From: Bacteroidota bacterium | GTDB taxonomy: Bacteria; Bacteroidota; Bacteroidia; Flavobacteriales_D; Crocinitomicaceae | Direction of reading: 5' to 3' | NCBI GenBank assembly: GCA_016866255.1 | Contig: VGMY01000004.1 | Span: 1 to 64,000 of the forward strand | DNA: 64,000 nucleotides | Shown: piece by piece, positions 18,001 to 24,870 of the stretch | How positions within the stretch are numbered: position 1 is the stretch's first letter | How the letters are laid out: each line of letters starts with the position of its first letter | Position numbers and translations under genes: made by a program | Notes under the pieces: generated by a model | Seen by the model: only the letters and a program-made list of their open reading frames with translations | Told to the model about the DNA's origin: nothing | Databases searched by the model: none

Positions 18001-18090
18001 GACGGCGTTTACACATGGGAAGTGATCCTGAAACGAAAAACCAACGACGAGTTAATGAAGTACCATGGCATGGTAAATGTGATTCGTTGA
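15088..18090 (+). CDS. Large secreted protein with PKD/Ig-like repeats and type B T9SS sorting domain
   Basis: The 1000-residue protein begins with a signal peptide (MKTILLGLFIGVFSFLFQAQ). Residues about 25-440 hold blade-like repeats with DGGFVATG, LDTGYIVSG and DSGFTVSA, as in T9SS-linked propeller proteins. Ig/PKD-like modules follow. Two adjacent copies of about 72 residues (bases 17131-17570) both contain a YVW core and an xxxVIGTDxxGC block, and a PKD module has YSWDFGDGS near residue 850. The last 98 residues (from VPNAFTPDGD through NIYDRWGELIF and GWDG) are the gliding-motility-associated C-terminal (type B sorting) domain, which directs export by the type IX system. Cell-surface adhesion or a structural role is likely; no enzyme motif is seen. 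Confidence 0.93.
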   Translation: MKTILLGLFIGVFSFLFQAQDNTFYRKYNFGGMQGALQLATTLDGGFVATGQHEGNGSAGDCDIYVYKLDVCGNIEWFNIYGTAAQEGGRSIQQTLDTGYIVSGLYAQGPNRAFNMKLNPQGVTQWIKLYPFEWMMYAVEAANGDFISTGTGSSQLFVIRTDNQGNLLWSKRIDGMGTTSLYLYELNNGDILVACIGVGNGKDISLCRLDASGNFLWGKAYGGSGWNDQDHTAWSCKGAVNQIDNSIVLTSPTYLGGMAGENILVTKISILDGTVQWARAAGGGDRDQSRDIAKYPGGYVILGNTASFPTAVNAAAGITEAMGEKDVLLFAFDSAGNLNWDRTYGGADRDKGIGVRYNLDSGFTVSAYTTSPFFGNNDASMDPLFIKTDSVGIVSCQMASPPLQFVPIALTAQSIGSTTTVNFNTSVPGMTVNSITPNDGYLCQQCVSIPVFTPEDTMLCVNDTARFFNITTYGLKCFQEWLVEGQTLNGGNDLEWIFTQPGDYDVILYSTCGNSQDTMKVTVHIFDPQINNQGPVCHDAAPFNFTANLPGGIWSGSGIVNASAGLFSPNNAGSGFIPIVYDLPGLCEVSDTVQVNPLPVANAGLDYSDCHILDTLMGTPPQAGQSYLWTPSTSLDDPTLSNPSFYYENWASTSATFNYTLTVTIDSSGCTDTDVAQMVVTPRPIVDAGPNTAYCDNDLIVLSGSGVQSYVWSNGITNNVPFTQNVGTQTYHVIGTDAFGCTNHDSVTITVHPLPVIFGYPDTSVCEDEWITLYGGGAVSYVWNHSVVNGVPFLQNPGTKQYTVIGTDVNGCMSSATVNVTVWPKPFANFWIEANNLMHSFYNQSEGAVLYSWDFGDGSPFESTFNAHHYYPDMQGATYLVSLIASTQYGCLDTAQLQVSGPYPVIIYVPNAFTPDGDERNNVFTPSILGNVDEYAYTFNIYDRWGELIFTSHNTQVGWDGIHTYTHRPVQDGVYTWEVILKRKTNDELMKYHGMVNVIR
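17131..17570 (+). repeat. Two tandem Ig-like protein repeats
   Basis: Two consecutive units of about 72 residues, with a boundary near 17355, share the order AGP/GYP-xTxxCxxxxI-L-G-G-x-YVW, then NxVPFxQNxGTxxYxVIGTDxxGC, then TVxPxP. The similarity is clear at protein level and suggests an internal duplication within the T9SS cargo gene. Confidence 0.75.
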
Positions 18091-18095
18091 TAAGC

Positions 18096-18668
18096 CTAAA
18101 CCAACCAGTCCATTTTCGACAATAACGCATCAAAATCTGTGATTTTACCCTTGCGCATGATGCGCTGCTTGAGGCGTCCGATGGTTACGTCAACATGGGT
18201 AACATTTAGAATACGGGAAATGCGAGCCGAAGGCACTCCGTAATAGTACTTCATTTTGAGCATTAAGGCCTCTCGTTTCGTGAGGAAATTGAGCACGGAT
18301 TTCATGGCTCCAAAGTAATTAGGCTCGCCTTTTGGCCTGTCCGAATCGTAGGAGGCATCCGAGAAATTGGAACGAATTACTGCGGTCTTATCTTCGGATA
18401 ATAAATGAACCTTGCGCTTTTTATTTTTTTTACGGAGTTCGGAAATGCAAAAATTCGACACCACGGCCTTAAGCCAAGACTTGGTATTGAACAAATCCAC
18501 TTCGGTAGAATACTTCTGAAGCAACAAGCGGTACAAGTGAATGGAAAATTCTTGAAAAATATCTTGCACGTCTTCGCCTTCAAATTTCAACCGAATTTGC
18601 TGGAGGAAAAAACCGCGATAGCGGTTCATTAACTCCGTAAAAACAATATCAATGGACTGCTTATTCAT
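18096..18668 (-). CDS. ECF-type RNA polymerase sigma factor
   Basis: The 190-residue protein has region 2 (about 15-85, with EDVQDIFQEFSIHLYR and TKSWLKAVVSNFCISELRKKNKKRK) and region 4 (about 125-178, with LTKREALMLKMKYYYGVPSARISRIL type helices and a helix-turn-helix). The linker is long and polar (residues 85-120). No sigma-1 region is present, so it is a group 4 (ECF) factor. No anti-sigma gene is recognisable beside it; the gene six bases upstream encodes an unknown soluble protein. Its stop is five bases from the stop of the T9SS cargo, and porQ is nearby. A link to T9SS control is therefore possible but only by position. Confidence 0.85.
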   Translation of the reverse strand: MNKQSIDIVFTELMNRYRGFFLQQIRLKFEGEDVQDIFQEFSIHLYRLLLQKYSTEVDLFNTKSWLKAVVSNFCISELRKKNKKRKVHLLSEDKTAVIRSNFSDASYDSDRPKGEPNYFGAMKSVLNFLTKREALMLKMKYYYGVPSARISRILNVTHVDVTIGRLKQRIMRKGKITDFDALLSKMDWLV

Positions 18669-18674
18669 GAACGG

Positions 18675-19211
18675 CTATTGGTTCGAGACCACACCATGGA
18701 TTCCGCAGAGGTATTCTGCCACGCCTCGGTGATTTTCCCCTAAGCGTTTTTCTACAAACGAAGATGAGTTAGGTTCAAAAGAGTCAAAAAAGGCTGCAGG
18801 TTCGCGGATTAAAAAAGTAGGTACCTGTGCTTTTTTCAGGGTTAAAATAATTTCGGACATTTCCTTTCTGCAATCGTGGGCGACCATCCCAACGGGATAT
18901 AGGATATAAACGCTTTTCAAACTTCTGCTGGAAACCCCAGCGCGAATGGCCGCCTCCATCAATCGTTCGCTAATATCGCCCATGAGGAGAACCTCTGACT
19001 GGCTTTTCATTCTTTCTTCGAAGGCGTTTCGCAAAGCCTCCGTGGTATAGGCAACCCGATCCGCGGTATCCGTGGGGGAAAATGACAAGGATCCGTGGTT
19101 GTCCTCAATCTCTTGGCTAAGGCAATAATTGACTTTAGTACCAGGTTGGTCCTCTTTTACAATAGCGCTGGCATGATTTCCAATAAACCACCAATTCGAT
19201 ATTTCTGACAT
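18675..19211 (-). CDS. Unknown soluble protein upstream of the ECF sigma factor
   Basis: I do not recognise this 178-residue protein. It has no signal peptide or membrane segment. Residues about 70-145 look like alternating strands and helices (EVLLMGDISERLMEAAIRAG, then SVYILYPVGMVAHDC, then KAQVPTFLIREP), suggesting a small Rossmann-like or flavodoxin-like core. It ends six bases before the sigma factor start on the same strand, so the two are very likely one transcript. A role as a modulator of the sigma factor is a guess from that spacing. Upstream, the divergent porQ gene starts about 60 bases away. Confidence 0.7.
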   Translation of the reverse strand: MSEISNWWFIGNHASAIVKEDQPGTKVNYCLSQEIEDNHGSLSFSPTDTADRVAYTTEALRNAFEERMKSQSEVLLMGDISERLMEAAIRAGVSSRSLKSVYILYPVGMVAHDCRKEMSEIILTLKKAQVPTFLIREPAAFFDSFEPNSSSFVEKRLGENHRGVAEYLCGIHGVVSNQ

Positions 19212-19271
19212 TCTTGACTATTTTAGTGAAAGATAGACAATTTTGCCGTTACTTTGACGTTCACGCGAACG

Positions 19272-20321
19272 ATGCACCTTACCAAAACCTGCCTTATTCT
19301 GTTGTGGTTGCTGCTGACCGCAGGCTCCACCTACGGACAACTAGGAGGAAACTACGTTTTTGGATTCTTAAATTTGCCCGCCGGTGCCCGAATGGCCGCC
19401 CTTGGAAATTATACAAATGGCATAGCCGACCGGAGCGTAGACTTTGCCACCATTAATCCTGCATTGGCCAATGAAAGCATGTTAGGGGTTTATTCCCTTC
19501 AACAAGGGTTCTTACCCTCTGGCATCAATTTTGGCAGTTTGTGCACGGCGCTACCCCTGAGAAAAGGCATCCTCGTACCATTTATACGGTATGTTAATTA
19601 TGGCACCTTCCAAGGGTACGATGCCATCGGCAACACAACCAATGAATTTAATGCCTTCGATTTTAATGCTGGCGCGAGTTTTGCCTATAAGCTAAATCCC
19701 ATATTTACCTTAGGCATCAATTCCAGCCTAATAGGCTCATACCTCGAAACCTACTCCTCTTACGGTGTCACTGGAAATTTTTCCGTCCAATACCGCGCTA
19801 AAAACGAATTAATATACGCTTCGCTTCTGGCGAAAAACGTTGGCGTTCAATTCAAAGGGTATACAAGCGGACAGGCGCTAAGGCCCCTACCCTTGGAAAT
19901 TCAGGCAGCGCTCAGTATTCAATTAAAGCATGCCCCATTGAGATTTACGTTCATAGGGCATCACCTCAACCAATGGAAAATAGGATATTTTGATCCTTCC
20001 ATTCTGCCGAGTATAGACGGTCTTACGGGCGATACCCTTCAGCCTCCCAGCGTTAGTTTTTTGGAACAAATTGGACGTCACCTTGCGATCAATGCCGAGT
20101 TGATTACCCGAGGAGCCTTTCAATTGCGCATCGGGTTTGATTATCATCGTCGACAAGAATTGAAATTGGAACAACGCCCGGGAATGGCGGGCTTATCTTT
20201 CGGTGTTGGTTTACATTTTCGCAAATTTCACCTGGATTACGGATTCATCATAAACTCCCAAGCGGGCATCAACAACAGCCTTGGTATAAGTTCCAAACTC
20301 AGCGACTGGAAAAAATCTTAA
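19272..20321 (+). CDS. porQ: Type IX secretion system protein PorQ
   Basis: I use the ATG at 19272 because it gives a normal signal peptide (MHLTKTCLILLWLLLTAG, cleaved after YGQ); the ATG six codons upstream only adds a polar stretch. The 349-residue product has the PorQ/PorV-type start FLNLPAGARMAALGNYTNG and SVDFATINPAL, then alternating strands of a FadL-like outer-membrane barrel. PorQ is associated with the T9SS attachment machinery that anchors cargo at the surface of Bacteroidota. In many genomes it is next to cmk, but not here. Its stop TAA shares the palindrome TTAA with the stop of the convergent gene. Confidence 0.9.
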   Translation: MHLTKTCLILLWLLLTAGSTYGQLGGNYVFGFLNLPAGARMAALGNYTNGIADRSVDFATINPALANESMLGVYSLQQGFLPSGINFGSLCTALPLRKGILVPFIRYVNYGTFQGYDAIGNTTNEFNAFDFNAGASFAYKLNPIFTLGINSSLIGSYLETYSSYGVTGNFSVQYRAKNELIYASLLAKNVGVQFKGYTSGQALRPLPLEIQAALSIQLKHAPLRFTFIGHHLNQWKIGYFDPSILPSIDGLTGDTLQPPSVSFLEQIGRHLAINAELITRGAFQLRIGFDYHRRQELKLEQRPGMAGLSFGVGLHFRKFHLDYGFIINSQAGINNSLGISSKLSDWKKS

Positions 20322-20854
20322 AGGCGTACCGAAATCGTTTTAGGACTCAATTTATTCAGGTATTCATGGAGTTCCCCAAGCCCTAAAACCATCTGATTAC
20401 CTTCAATTTTTGACGGTTCATCTCGAATAATCCATTGAATCTCCTTGGGATTTTCGACATGCATGAAAGCGTAAAGGGCTCCCGAAATAGCGAGTTGCTT
20501 AGCACTCGTTTCTATGGCCAATTGATGCGGGTTTTGCACCGTCATGGCCCCCATGATGAGCCCAAGGCGATGATGTAGTGATTTGAGGTCCTCCGAAGAA
20601 AGGGATTTGCACGCTGGAACAAGCGCGTGCAGGTCATAGGCATCGTTGGTCGTAAAAGCGTAGCGCTCCTTAGCTCCTTGCTTTTTCAACCGATATAACC
20701 AAATACGCAATACGACCACCAAAGCTAGCGTAACTGCTATGCCTAGAACCTTAGCCAGGCCAAAAAACTGGGCATATATCAAATAAGGTATGGCAATGAG
20801 CGCTAAGAAAAAACCCACCAACCAGGGAGTGAAACGAAAACCAGAGGCGCTCAT
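20318..20854 (-). CDS. Membrane protein of unknown function
   Basis: The 178-residue protein has two hydrophobic segments near the N-terminus (WLVGFFLALIAIPYLIYA at about 11-28 and a second at 33-52), followed by a basic turn and a cytosolic-type domain of 120 residues with SEDLKSLHHRLGL and PKEIQWIIRDE. I recognise no family. The start overlaps the stop of the 68-residue gene upstream by one base, so they form an operon. The gene converges with porQ through a shared TTAA stop. Confidence 0.7.
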   Translation of the reverse strand: MSASGFRFTPWLVGFFLALIAIPYLIYAQFFGLAKVLGIAVTLALVVVLRIWLYRLKKQGAKERYAFTTNDAYDLHALVPACKSLSSEDLKSLHHRLGLIMGAMTVQNPHQLAIETSAKQLAISGALYAFMHVENPKEIQWIIRDEPSKIEGNQMVLGLGELHEYLNKLSPKTISVRL

Positions 20855-21060
20855 TATCCTTTGGAGTTCTCAGCTATCCATTTGTCGTTGAACATTTCGC
20901 CGCGTATGATCACCGTCTTGGAACGTGAATACTCCTCCGCAGCCATCATCATCTGCTCTTTGGTATCTCTGCGAATTAAGATGGAACTTGATCCTGGAAC
21001 TTTTAATTCTATGTAAAAACCGTTTTTTAATCTTGCCGGTCGTGTTGGCGGTCTACCCAT
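20854..21060 (-). CDS. Small conserved Bacteroidota protein (MGRPPTRP type)
   Basis: I take the start at 21060, giving a 68-residue protein that begins MGRPPTRPARLKNGFYIEL. An upstream in-frame ATG at 21093 would add a hydrophobic stretch not typical of the family. Small proteins with this opening and the block IRRDTKEQMMMAAEEYSRSK occur across Bacteroidota; from memory no function is assigned. The basic N-terminus and compact size would fit a nucleic-acid-binding or accessory protein, but this is inference. It is cotranscribed with the two-segment membrane protein downstream. Confidence 0.72.
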   Translation of the reverse strand: MGRPPTRPARLKNGFYIELKVPGSSSILIRRDTKEQMMMAAEEYSRSKTVIIRGEMFNDKWIAENSKG

Positions 21061-21176
21061 TGTTAAATCTTGAAATATATACAAATTAAACATTTTTTTG
21101 GGAATTTGGTTCGCTGTACAGCATTTTTTGTGCGAGGGAATGCTAAAAATGTGAAGATCCTTTCCAATCTAAGGTG

Positions 21177-21184
21177 TATTTTTG
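21177..21184 (+). promoter_or_regulatory. Candidate -7 element (TATTTTTG) for the ABC-F gene
   Basis: TATTTTTG matches TAnnTTTG and ends three bases before the ATG at 21188, which would give an almost leaderless transcript. No clear -33 TTG is seen at the usual distance. Confidence 0.4.
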
Positions 21185-21187
21185 CGC

Positions 21188-23056
21188 ATGATTTCTTTGG
21201 AAAAATTGGGGTATTTCCTGCCACAAGGCTACCTGTTCGCAGAGGTCAGCCTGCAAATCAATAGAGGCGATAAAATTGGCTTAGTAGGTAAGAATGGGGC
21301 TGGAAAGTCAACGCTCCTACGGCTATTAACTGGCCAAACAACCCCCTCGGAAGGTAAAATTCATTTCCCCAAAAATTGTCGTTATGGCTTTCTTTCCCAG
21401 GATATCAAAATTGAAACGGAACTATCGGTGTTTTCCTACCTCGAGCAATCCAACGATCAGTTCACCCAGCTTAAAACCCGCCTAGAGGAAATTAACAATG
21501 AACTTACGTTGCGAACCGATTACGAATCGGAAAGTTATTTGAACCTCTTAAATGAATTATCGGAATGCAACGAGGCTTTTCAGATTCATGAAGGTTACCA
21601 TTGGGAGGAGAAAATAATGAACACGCTGGAAGGATTGGGATTTGCTAAAGATCACGTTCATCGTCCCTTGAACACTTTTTCCGGAGGGTGGAAAATGCGG
21701 GCGGAACTTGCCCGAATCCTCGTCAATGATCCTGATGTTCTGCTCCTGGATGAACCCACCAACCACTTGGATATTCTTTCCATCGCCTGGTTGGAAAACT
21801 ACTTGCAACGGTTTTTAGGATCCGTTATCCTCATTTCCCACGATCGCCTTTTTCTGGATAACATCACCAAAAGAACCCTTGAAATAAGCATGGGCAAAAT
21901 TATCGATTACCCCTTTGGCTATTCGCGATATAAAGAGCGAAGGGCCGAAGAAAGCGAACGTTTGGAGGGAGCCAAAAAACAGCAAGATAAGGCAATCAAA
22001 CAAACCGAAATGCTCATTGAAAAATTCAGGGCCAAACAGTCGAAGGCCGCTTTTGCCCAATCGTTGATCAAAAAATTGGATAGGACAGAACGCATCGAAA
22101 TCGAAAACGACCAGTATTCTGGGATGCGCGTGCGGTTTCCCCTGAGCGTACAACCTGGCAAATGGGTGCTCAACATGGAGGGGGTTGGAAAAACCTATGA
22201 ACGGCCCTTATTTCGATCGGTCTCCATCACGGTAGGTCGGGGAGAAAAAATTGCCTTACTCGGTCCGAACGGCATTGGTAAATCCTCTTTGTTAAAAGTT
22301 ATCATGAAGGCCATCGATTATGAAGGTTCGGTGGCATATGGCCACAACGTAGGGATAGGTTACTTCGCTCAAAATCAAGCAGAGCAGTTAGATCCAAACC
22401 AGACCATTTTTGAGGCTGTCGACCAAGTGGCTAAAGGCGACATTCGGCTCCAAATCCGAAGTTTACTAGGGACTTTTTTGTTCAGCGGAGAGGATATACA
22501 TAAAAAAGTTGGCATCTTGTCGGGCGGGGAACGCACCCGCTTGGCCCTATGTCAAATGCTGTTAAGTCCGTCCAATTTTCTGATTCTCGATGAACCTACT
22601 AACCATTTGGATATCCCATCAAAAGAAATCTTGAAAAATGCTCTTGTCAACTACGAGGGCACCTTTATAATTGTATCCCACGACCGTGAATTTCTGTCGG
22701 GTCTAACCAACCGCATTTGGGACATTGAAAACCAAGGCTTAACAATCCACCATTTTGAGTTAGACGAATATTTGAGGCATAAAGCGCCCAAAGTGGATCA
22801 TCACTCCGTGCAAAAAAACACAGAGTCTCCAAGCAATGCGGCTCCAAAAACGGATCAAGCAGGCCGAGAACGCAAGAATAAATTGCAAAAAACGGAGCGA
22901 CTTATTGAAGAGACAGAGGGCAAACTGTCCGAATTGGAAAAGCAGTTGGTAGAAACTCAGTACCATGAAAGCAACTATAACGCCTTAATTAGCGAATACC
23001 ACTCACTTAAAAATAAATTAGACCAGTTAATGGATCAATGGGAAACATTGGTTTGA
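21188..23056 (+). CDS. ABC-F family ATPase
   Basis: The 622-residue soluble protein has two ABC domains and no membrane part. Domain 1 has GKNGAGKST and LLLDEPTNHLD; the linker of about 80 residues is rich in charged residues (EESERLEGAKKQQDKAIKQT). Domain 2 has GPNGIGKSS, LSGGERTRLAL and LILDEPTNHLD. A C-terminal coiled coil lies at about 560-620. This is the ABC-F layout (Uup/YheS-like), whose members act on the ribosome. The start is the ATG at 21188, since the in-frame TTG two codons upstream lies in the promoter-like element. A resistance role is not indicated by context. Confidence 0.93.
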   Translation: MISLEKLGYFLPQGYLFAEVSLQINRGDKIGLVGKNGAGKSTLLRLLTGQTTPSEGKIHFPKNCRYGFLSQDIKIETELSVFSYLEQSNDQFTQLKTRLEEINNELTLRTDYESESYLNLLNELSECNEAFQIHEGYHWEEKIMNTLEGLGFAKDHVHRPLNTFSGGWKMRAELARILVNDPDVLLLDEPTNHLDILSIAWLENYLQRFLGSVILISHDRLFLDNITKRTLEISMGKIIDYPFGYSRYKERRAEESERLEGAKKQQDKAIKQTEMLIEKFRAKQSKAAFAQSLIKKLDRTERIEIENDQYSGMRVRFPLSVQPGKWVLNMEGVGKTYERPLFRSVSITVGRGEKIALLGPNGIGKSSLLKVIMKAIDYEGSVAYGHNVGIGYFAQNQAEQLDPNQTIFEAVDQVAKGDIRLQIRSLLGTFLFSGEDIHKKVGILSGGERTRLALCQMLLSPSNFLILDEPTNHLDIPSKEILKNALVNYEGTFIIVSHDREFLSGLTNRIWDIENQGLTIHHFELDEYLRHKAPKVDHHSVQKNTESPSNAAPKTDQAGRERKNKLQKTERLIEETEGKLSELEKQLVETQYHESNYNALISEYHSLKNKLDQLMDQWETLV

Positions 23057-23059
23057 GCA

Positions 23060-23332
23060 TTAACCAAACCTGCGCTGATTTCTTCTTTTATCCCTGCGCA
23101 ATTTCCTTAAGTCTTTTTTCATTTGCTTTCGCATCGGTTTGGCCTGATTTTTTCGGTGCCTTTTAAACGCTTTCTTCTTGGCTTTTCGCTTACGTTTCTG
23201 CTCCTTCTCGTATTTTTTGAATTCCGCGGCACGGTGCTTTTCAAAAGATGCATGATTGCGGCTTTTGCAGGAACCTAACATCATAATTGCTACGAGCAAC
23301 GAATAACAACAGACCTTAATAATTCTCGTCAT
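23060..23332 (-). CDS. Very basic small lipoprotein
   Basis: The 90-residue product has a lipoprotein signal with lipobox MLGSC (Cys22). The remaining 68 residues are dominated by Lys and Arg, with only a few hydrophobic residues (KKYEKEQKRKRKAKKKAF type runs and RRDKRRNQRRFG at the end). After lipidation it would be a strongly cationic tether in the periplasm or on the outer membrane, able to bind peptidoglycan, lipopolysaccharide or nucleic acid by charge. No family is recognised. Only 19 bases separate its start from the divergent lipoprotein gene, and three bases separate its stop from that of the ABC-F gene. The clean lipobox argues that it is a real gene. Confidence 0.72.
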   Translation of the reverse strand: MTRIIKVCCYSLLVAIMMLGSCKSRNHASFEKHRAAEFKKYEKEQKRKRKAKKKAFKRHRKNQAKPMRKQMKKDLRKLRRDKRRNQRRFG

Positions 23333-23338
23333 TTATTT

Positions 23339-23346
23339 TACCTTTG
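23339..23346 (+). promoter_or_regulatory. Candidate -7 element (TACCTTTG)
   Basis: TACCTTTG is a perfect TAnnTTTG match in the 19-base divergent gap and ends five bases before the ATG at 23352, implying a leader of only a few bases. Confidence 0.45.
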
Positions 23347-23351
23347 CAGGT

Positions 23352-23777
23352 ATGCTTCAACGAACGCTCGTGATTTTTGTTTCCGTCTTTTTAATCGGAG
23401 CTTGTCACAAAAACAACCAAAATCCGGTACCGAACCTTCCCGTTGATATTACCATTGATCTCGGGTTGCCGGGATATTATGCCCTCCAAGGAGTTAGCGG
23501 TTATGCCTACGTGAACGCCGGCTCAAGAGGAATTATCGTGTATCGTAAAACCTTGGATGAATTTGTTGCCTTCGACAGGCATTCTCCAGCTGATCCTGAG
23601 GGAACCTGTCCCTTGCCCCTTTACCCTAACCCGAATAATTTCCTTGAACTGATTGATTCGTGCAACAACGCAAGTTTTTCGTTGTACGATGGGGCTCCGA
23701 TCTCCAACAGCGCCTTTGGACTGCGGCAGTATGCCACGCAATTCAACGGCTCAAACTCCCTTAGAATTTTTAATTGA
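23352..23777 (+). CDS. Rieske-like lipoprotein lacking the iron-sulfur ligands
   Basis: The 141-residue protein has a lipoprotein signal with lipobox LIGAC (Cys18). The body resembles small Rieske-fold lipoproteins of Bacteroidota: FVAFDRHSP, a Cys (GTCPLPL), then DSCNNASFSLYDGAPISNSAFGLRQY and a final LRIFN strand. In true Rieske proteins each half-site is Cys-X-His or Cys-X2-His; here both histidines are missing, so no 2Fe-2S cluster is expected. The following ferredoxin gene begins one base after its stop, so they form an operon. The fold assignment is by pattern and is moderately sure; the function is unknown. Confidence 0.72.
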   Translation: MLQRTLVIFVSVFLIGACHKNNQNPVPNLPVDITIDLGLPGYYALQGVSGYAYVNAGSRGIIVYRKTLDEFVAFDRHSPADPEGTCPLPLYPNPNNFLELIDSCNNASFSLYDGAPISNSAFGLRQYATQFNGSNSLRIFN

Positions 23778-23778
23778 T

Positions 23779-24102
23779 ATGCACGAAGTAACCGTCACCG
23801 TTGTCGACCGAGAAGGACAGTCGCACACATTAACAGGCCCCACGGACATGAATATGAACCTGATGGAATTGTGCAGGGCGTATGAACTACCGGTACTTGG
23901 GGAATGCGGCGGTATGGCTATGTGTGCCACGTGCCAGGTTTACCTAGAATCAAACACCATACTTCCCGAACAAAGCGACGCCGAATTGGATATGTTGGAC
24001 CAGGCTTTTTTTGTAAAGACCAACAGCCGTTTAGGGTGTCAAATTCAACTCAACGATTCCCTTCAGGGTGCTTGTTTCCGACTAGCCCCTGAATCGCTTT
24101 AA
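23779..24102 (+). CDS. 2Fe-2S ferredoxin (ISC/adrenodoxin type)
   Basis: The start is the ATG at 23779, one base after the preceding stop; the frame is open further upstream but that part overlaps the lipoprotein gene. The 107-residue product has the cluster motif GECGGMAMCATC (Cys-X5-Cys-X2-Cys) and a distal Cys in SRLGCQIQL, the four ligands of adrenodoxin-type ferredoxins. Such proteins pass electrons in iron-sulfur cluster assembly or to oxygenases. PEQSDAELDMLD is also typical. It converges with nadE, both stops being read from one TTAA. Confidence 0.93.
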   Translation: MHEVTVTVVDREGQSHTLTGPTDMNMNLMELCRAYELPVLGECGGMAMCATCQVYLESNTILPEQSDAELDMLDQAFFVKTNSRLGCQIQLNDSLQGACFRLAPESL

Positions 24103-24869
24103 GTCTTTAATACCTGAGGAATTCGACAAACGGGAATGGGTTCCATTTTGTGCCGATTCAACTTATTAAAGCGGCGGTAAATAGCCAGCACCTCATTCTG
24201 GCGAGGCGATAAAGAGTTCTCATCGCCTTGAAAACTCATGGCCCATTCCAATTCCGGATAACTTGCCCCCAACTGATCCTCGTCTTTACGGTCATCTGCC
24301 CATAATCCATCCGTAGGTTTGGCTGAGATAATCTCCGGAGCAATTCCAAGGTATTCAGACAATTTCCAAACCTCCGTTTTTGATAAATCTGCAATGGGGC
24401 TTAAATCCACGCCACCGTCTCCGTATTTTGTATAGAACCCAACCCCAAAATCCTCTACCTTATTCCCGGTACCCGCCACCAAACAGCCATGGGCTTGACC
24501 AACCGCATAAAGCGTGGTCATACGCAAACGGGAACGTGTATTCGCCATGCTTAGGTCGTGATCTGAGGTGCCCCCTGGAAGAGAACTTTTCAAACTTAAA
24601 AATACCGGAGTAAGATCAATCTCCAACCTTTCAACGTTGGAAAAATGCTCACAAAGCCAATCCATGTGCTTTCTTGCTCGAAACAAGTGATCTGCTTCCT
24701 GATGGATAGGCATGCTCAGTACGATTGTTTTTAGGCCTGTTTTGGCACAAAGCGTCGAAGTGAGCGCGGAGTCAACACCCCCTGAAATTCCCACAACAAA
24801 CCCCGATTGTTGTGCATCCCTGCAATAAACCGCTAACCATTTTACGATATGAGAGGCCAGTTGCTCCAC
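24099..24869 (-). CDS. nadE: NH3-dependent NAD+ synthetase
   Basis: The enzyme amidates deamido-NAD to NAD with ATP. The P-loop-like motif GISGGVDSALTSTLCAKTGL is near residue 25, and GTGNKVEDFGVGFYTKYGDGGVDLSPIADL follows in part as GNKVED and YGDGGVD. I set the start at the GTG at 24869 (MEQLASHIVKW), one base after the stop of the upstream barrel gene. This gives 256 residues, normal for the ammonia-dependent form. An ATG at 24938 would add 23 non-homologous residues and overlap the upstream gene by 68 bases. No glutaminase domain is present. From memory nadE often neighbours gldB in Flavobacteriia, as here. Confidence 0.93.
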   Translation of the reverse strand: MEQLASHIVKWLAVYCRDAQQSGFVVGISGGVDSALTSTLCAKTGLKTIVLSMPIHQEADHLFRARKHMDWLCEHFSNVERLEIDLTPVFLSLKSSLPGGTSDHDLSMANTRSRLRMTTLYAVGQAHGCLVAGTGNKVEDFGVGFYTKYGDGGVDLSPIADLSKTEVWKLSEYLGIAPEIISAKPTDGLWADDRKDEDQLGASYPELEWAMSFQGDENSLSPRQNEVLAIYRRFNKLNRHKMEPIPVCRIPQVLKT

Positions 24870-24870
24870 C

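Noticed and set aside
20318-20854. Resemblance of the two-segment membrane protein to MtfA-type peptidases
   Set aside because: A weak helical similarity was considered, but no HExxH zinc motif is present.
23653-23778. Upstream extension of the ferredoxin frame
   Set aside because: These 42 codons overlap the lipoprotein gene in another frame and are not ferredoxin-like; the ATG at 23779 gives the normal length.
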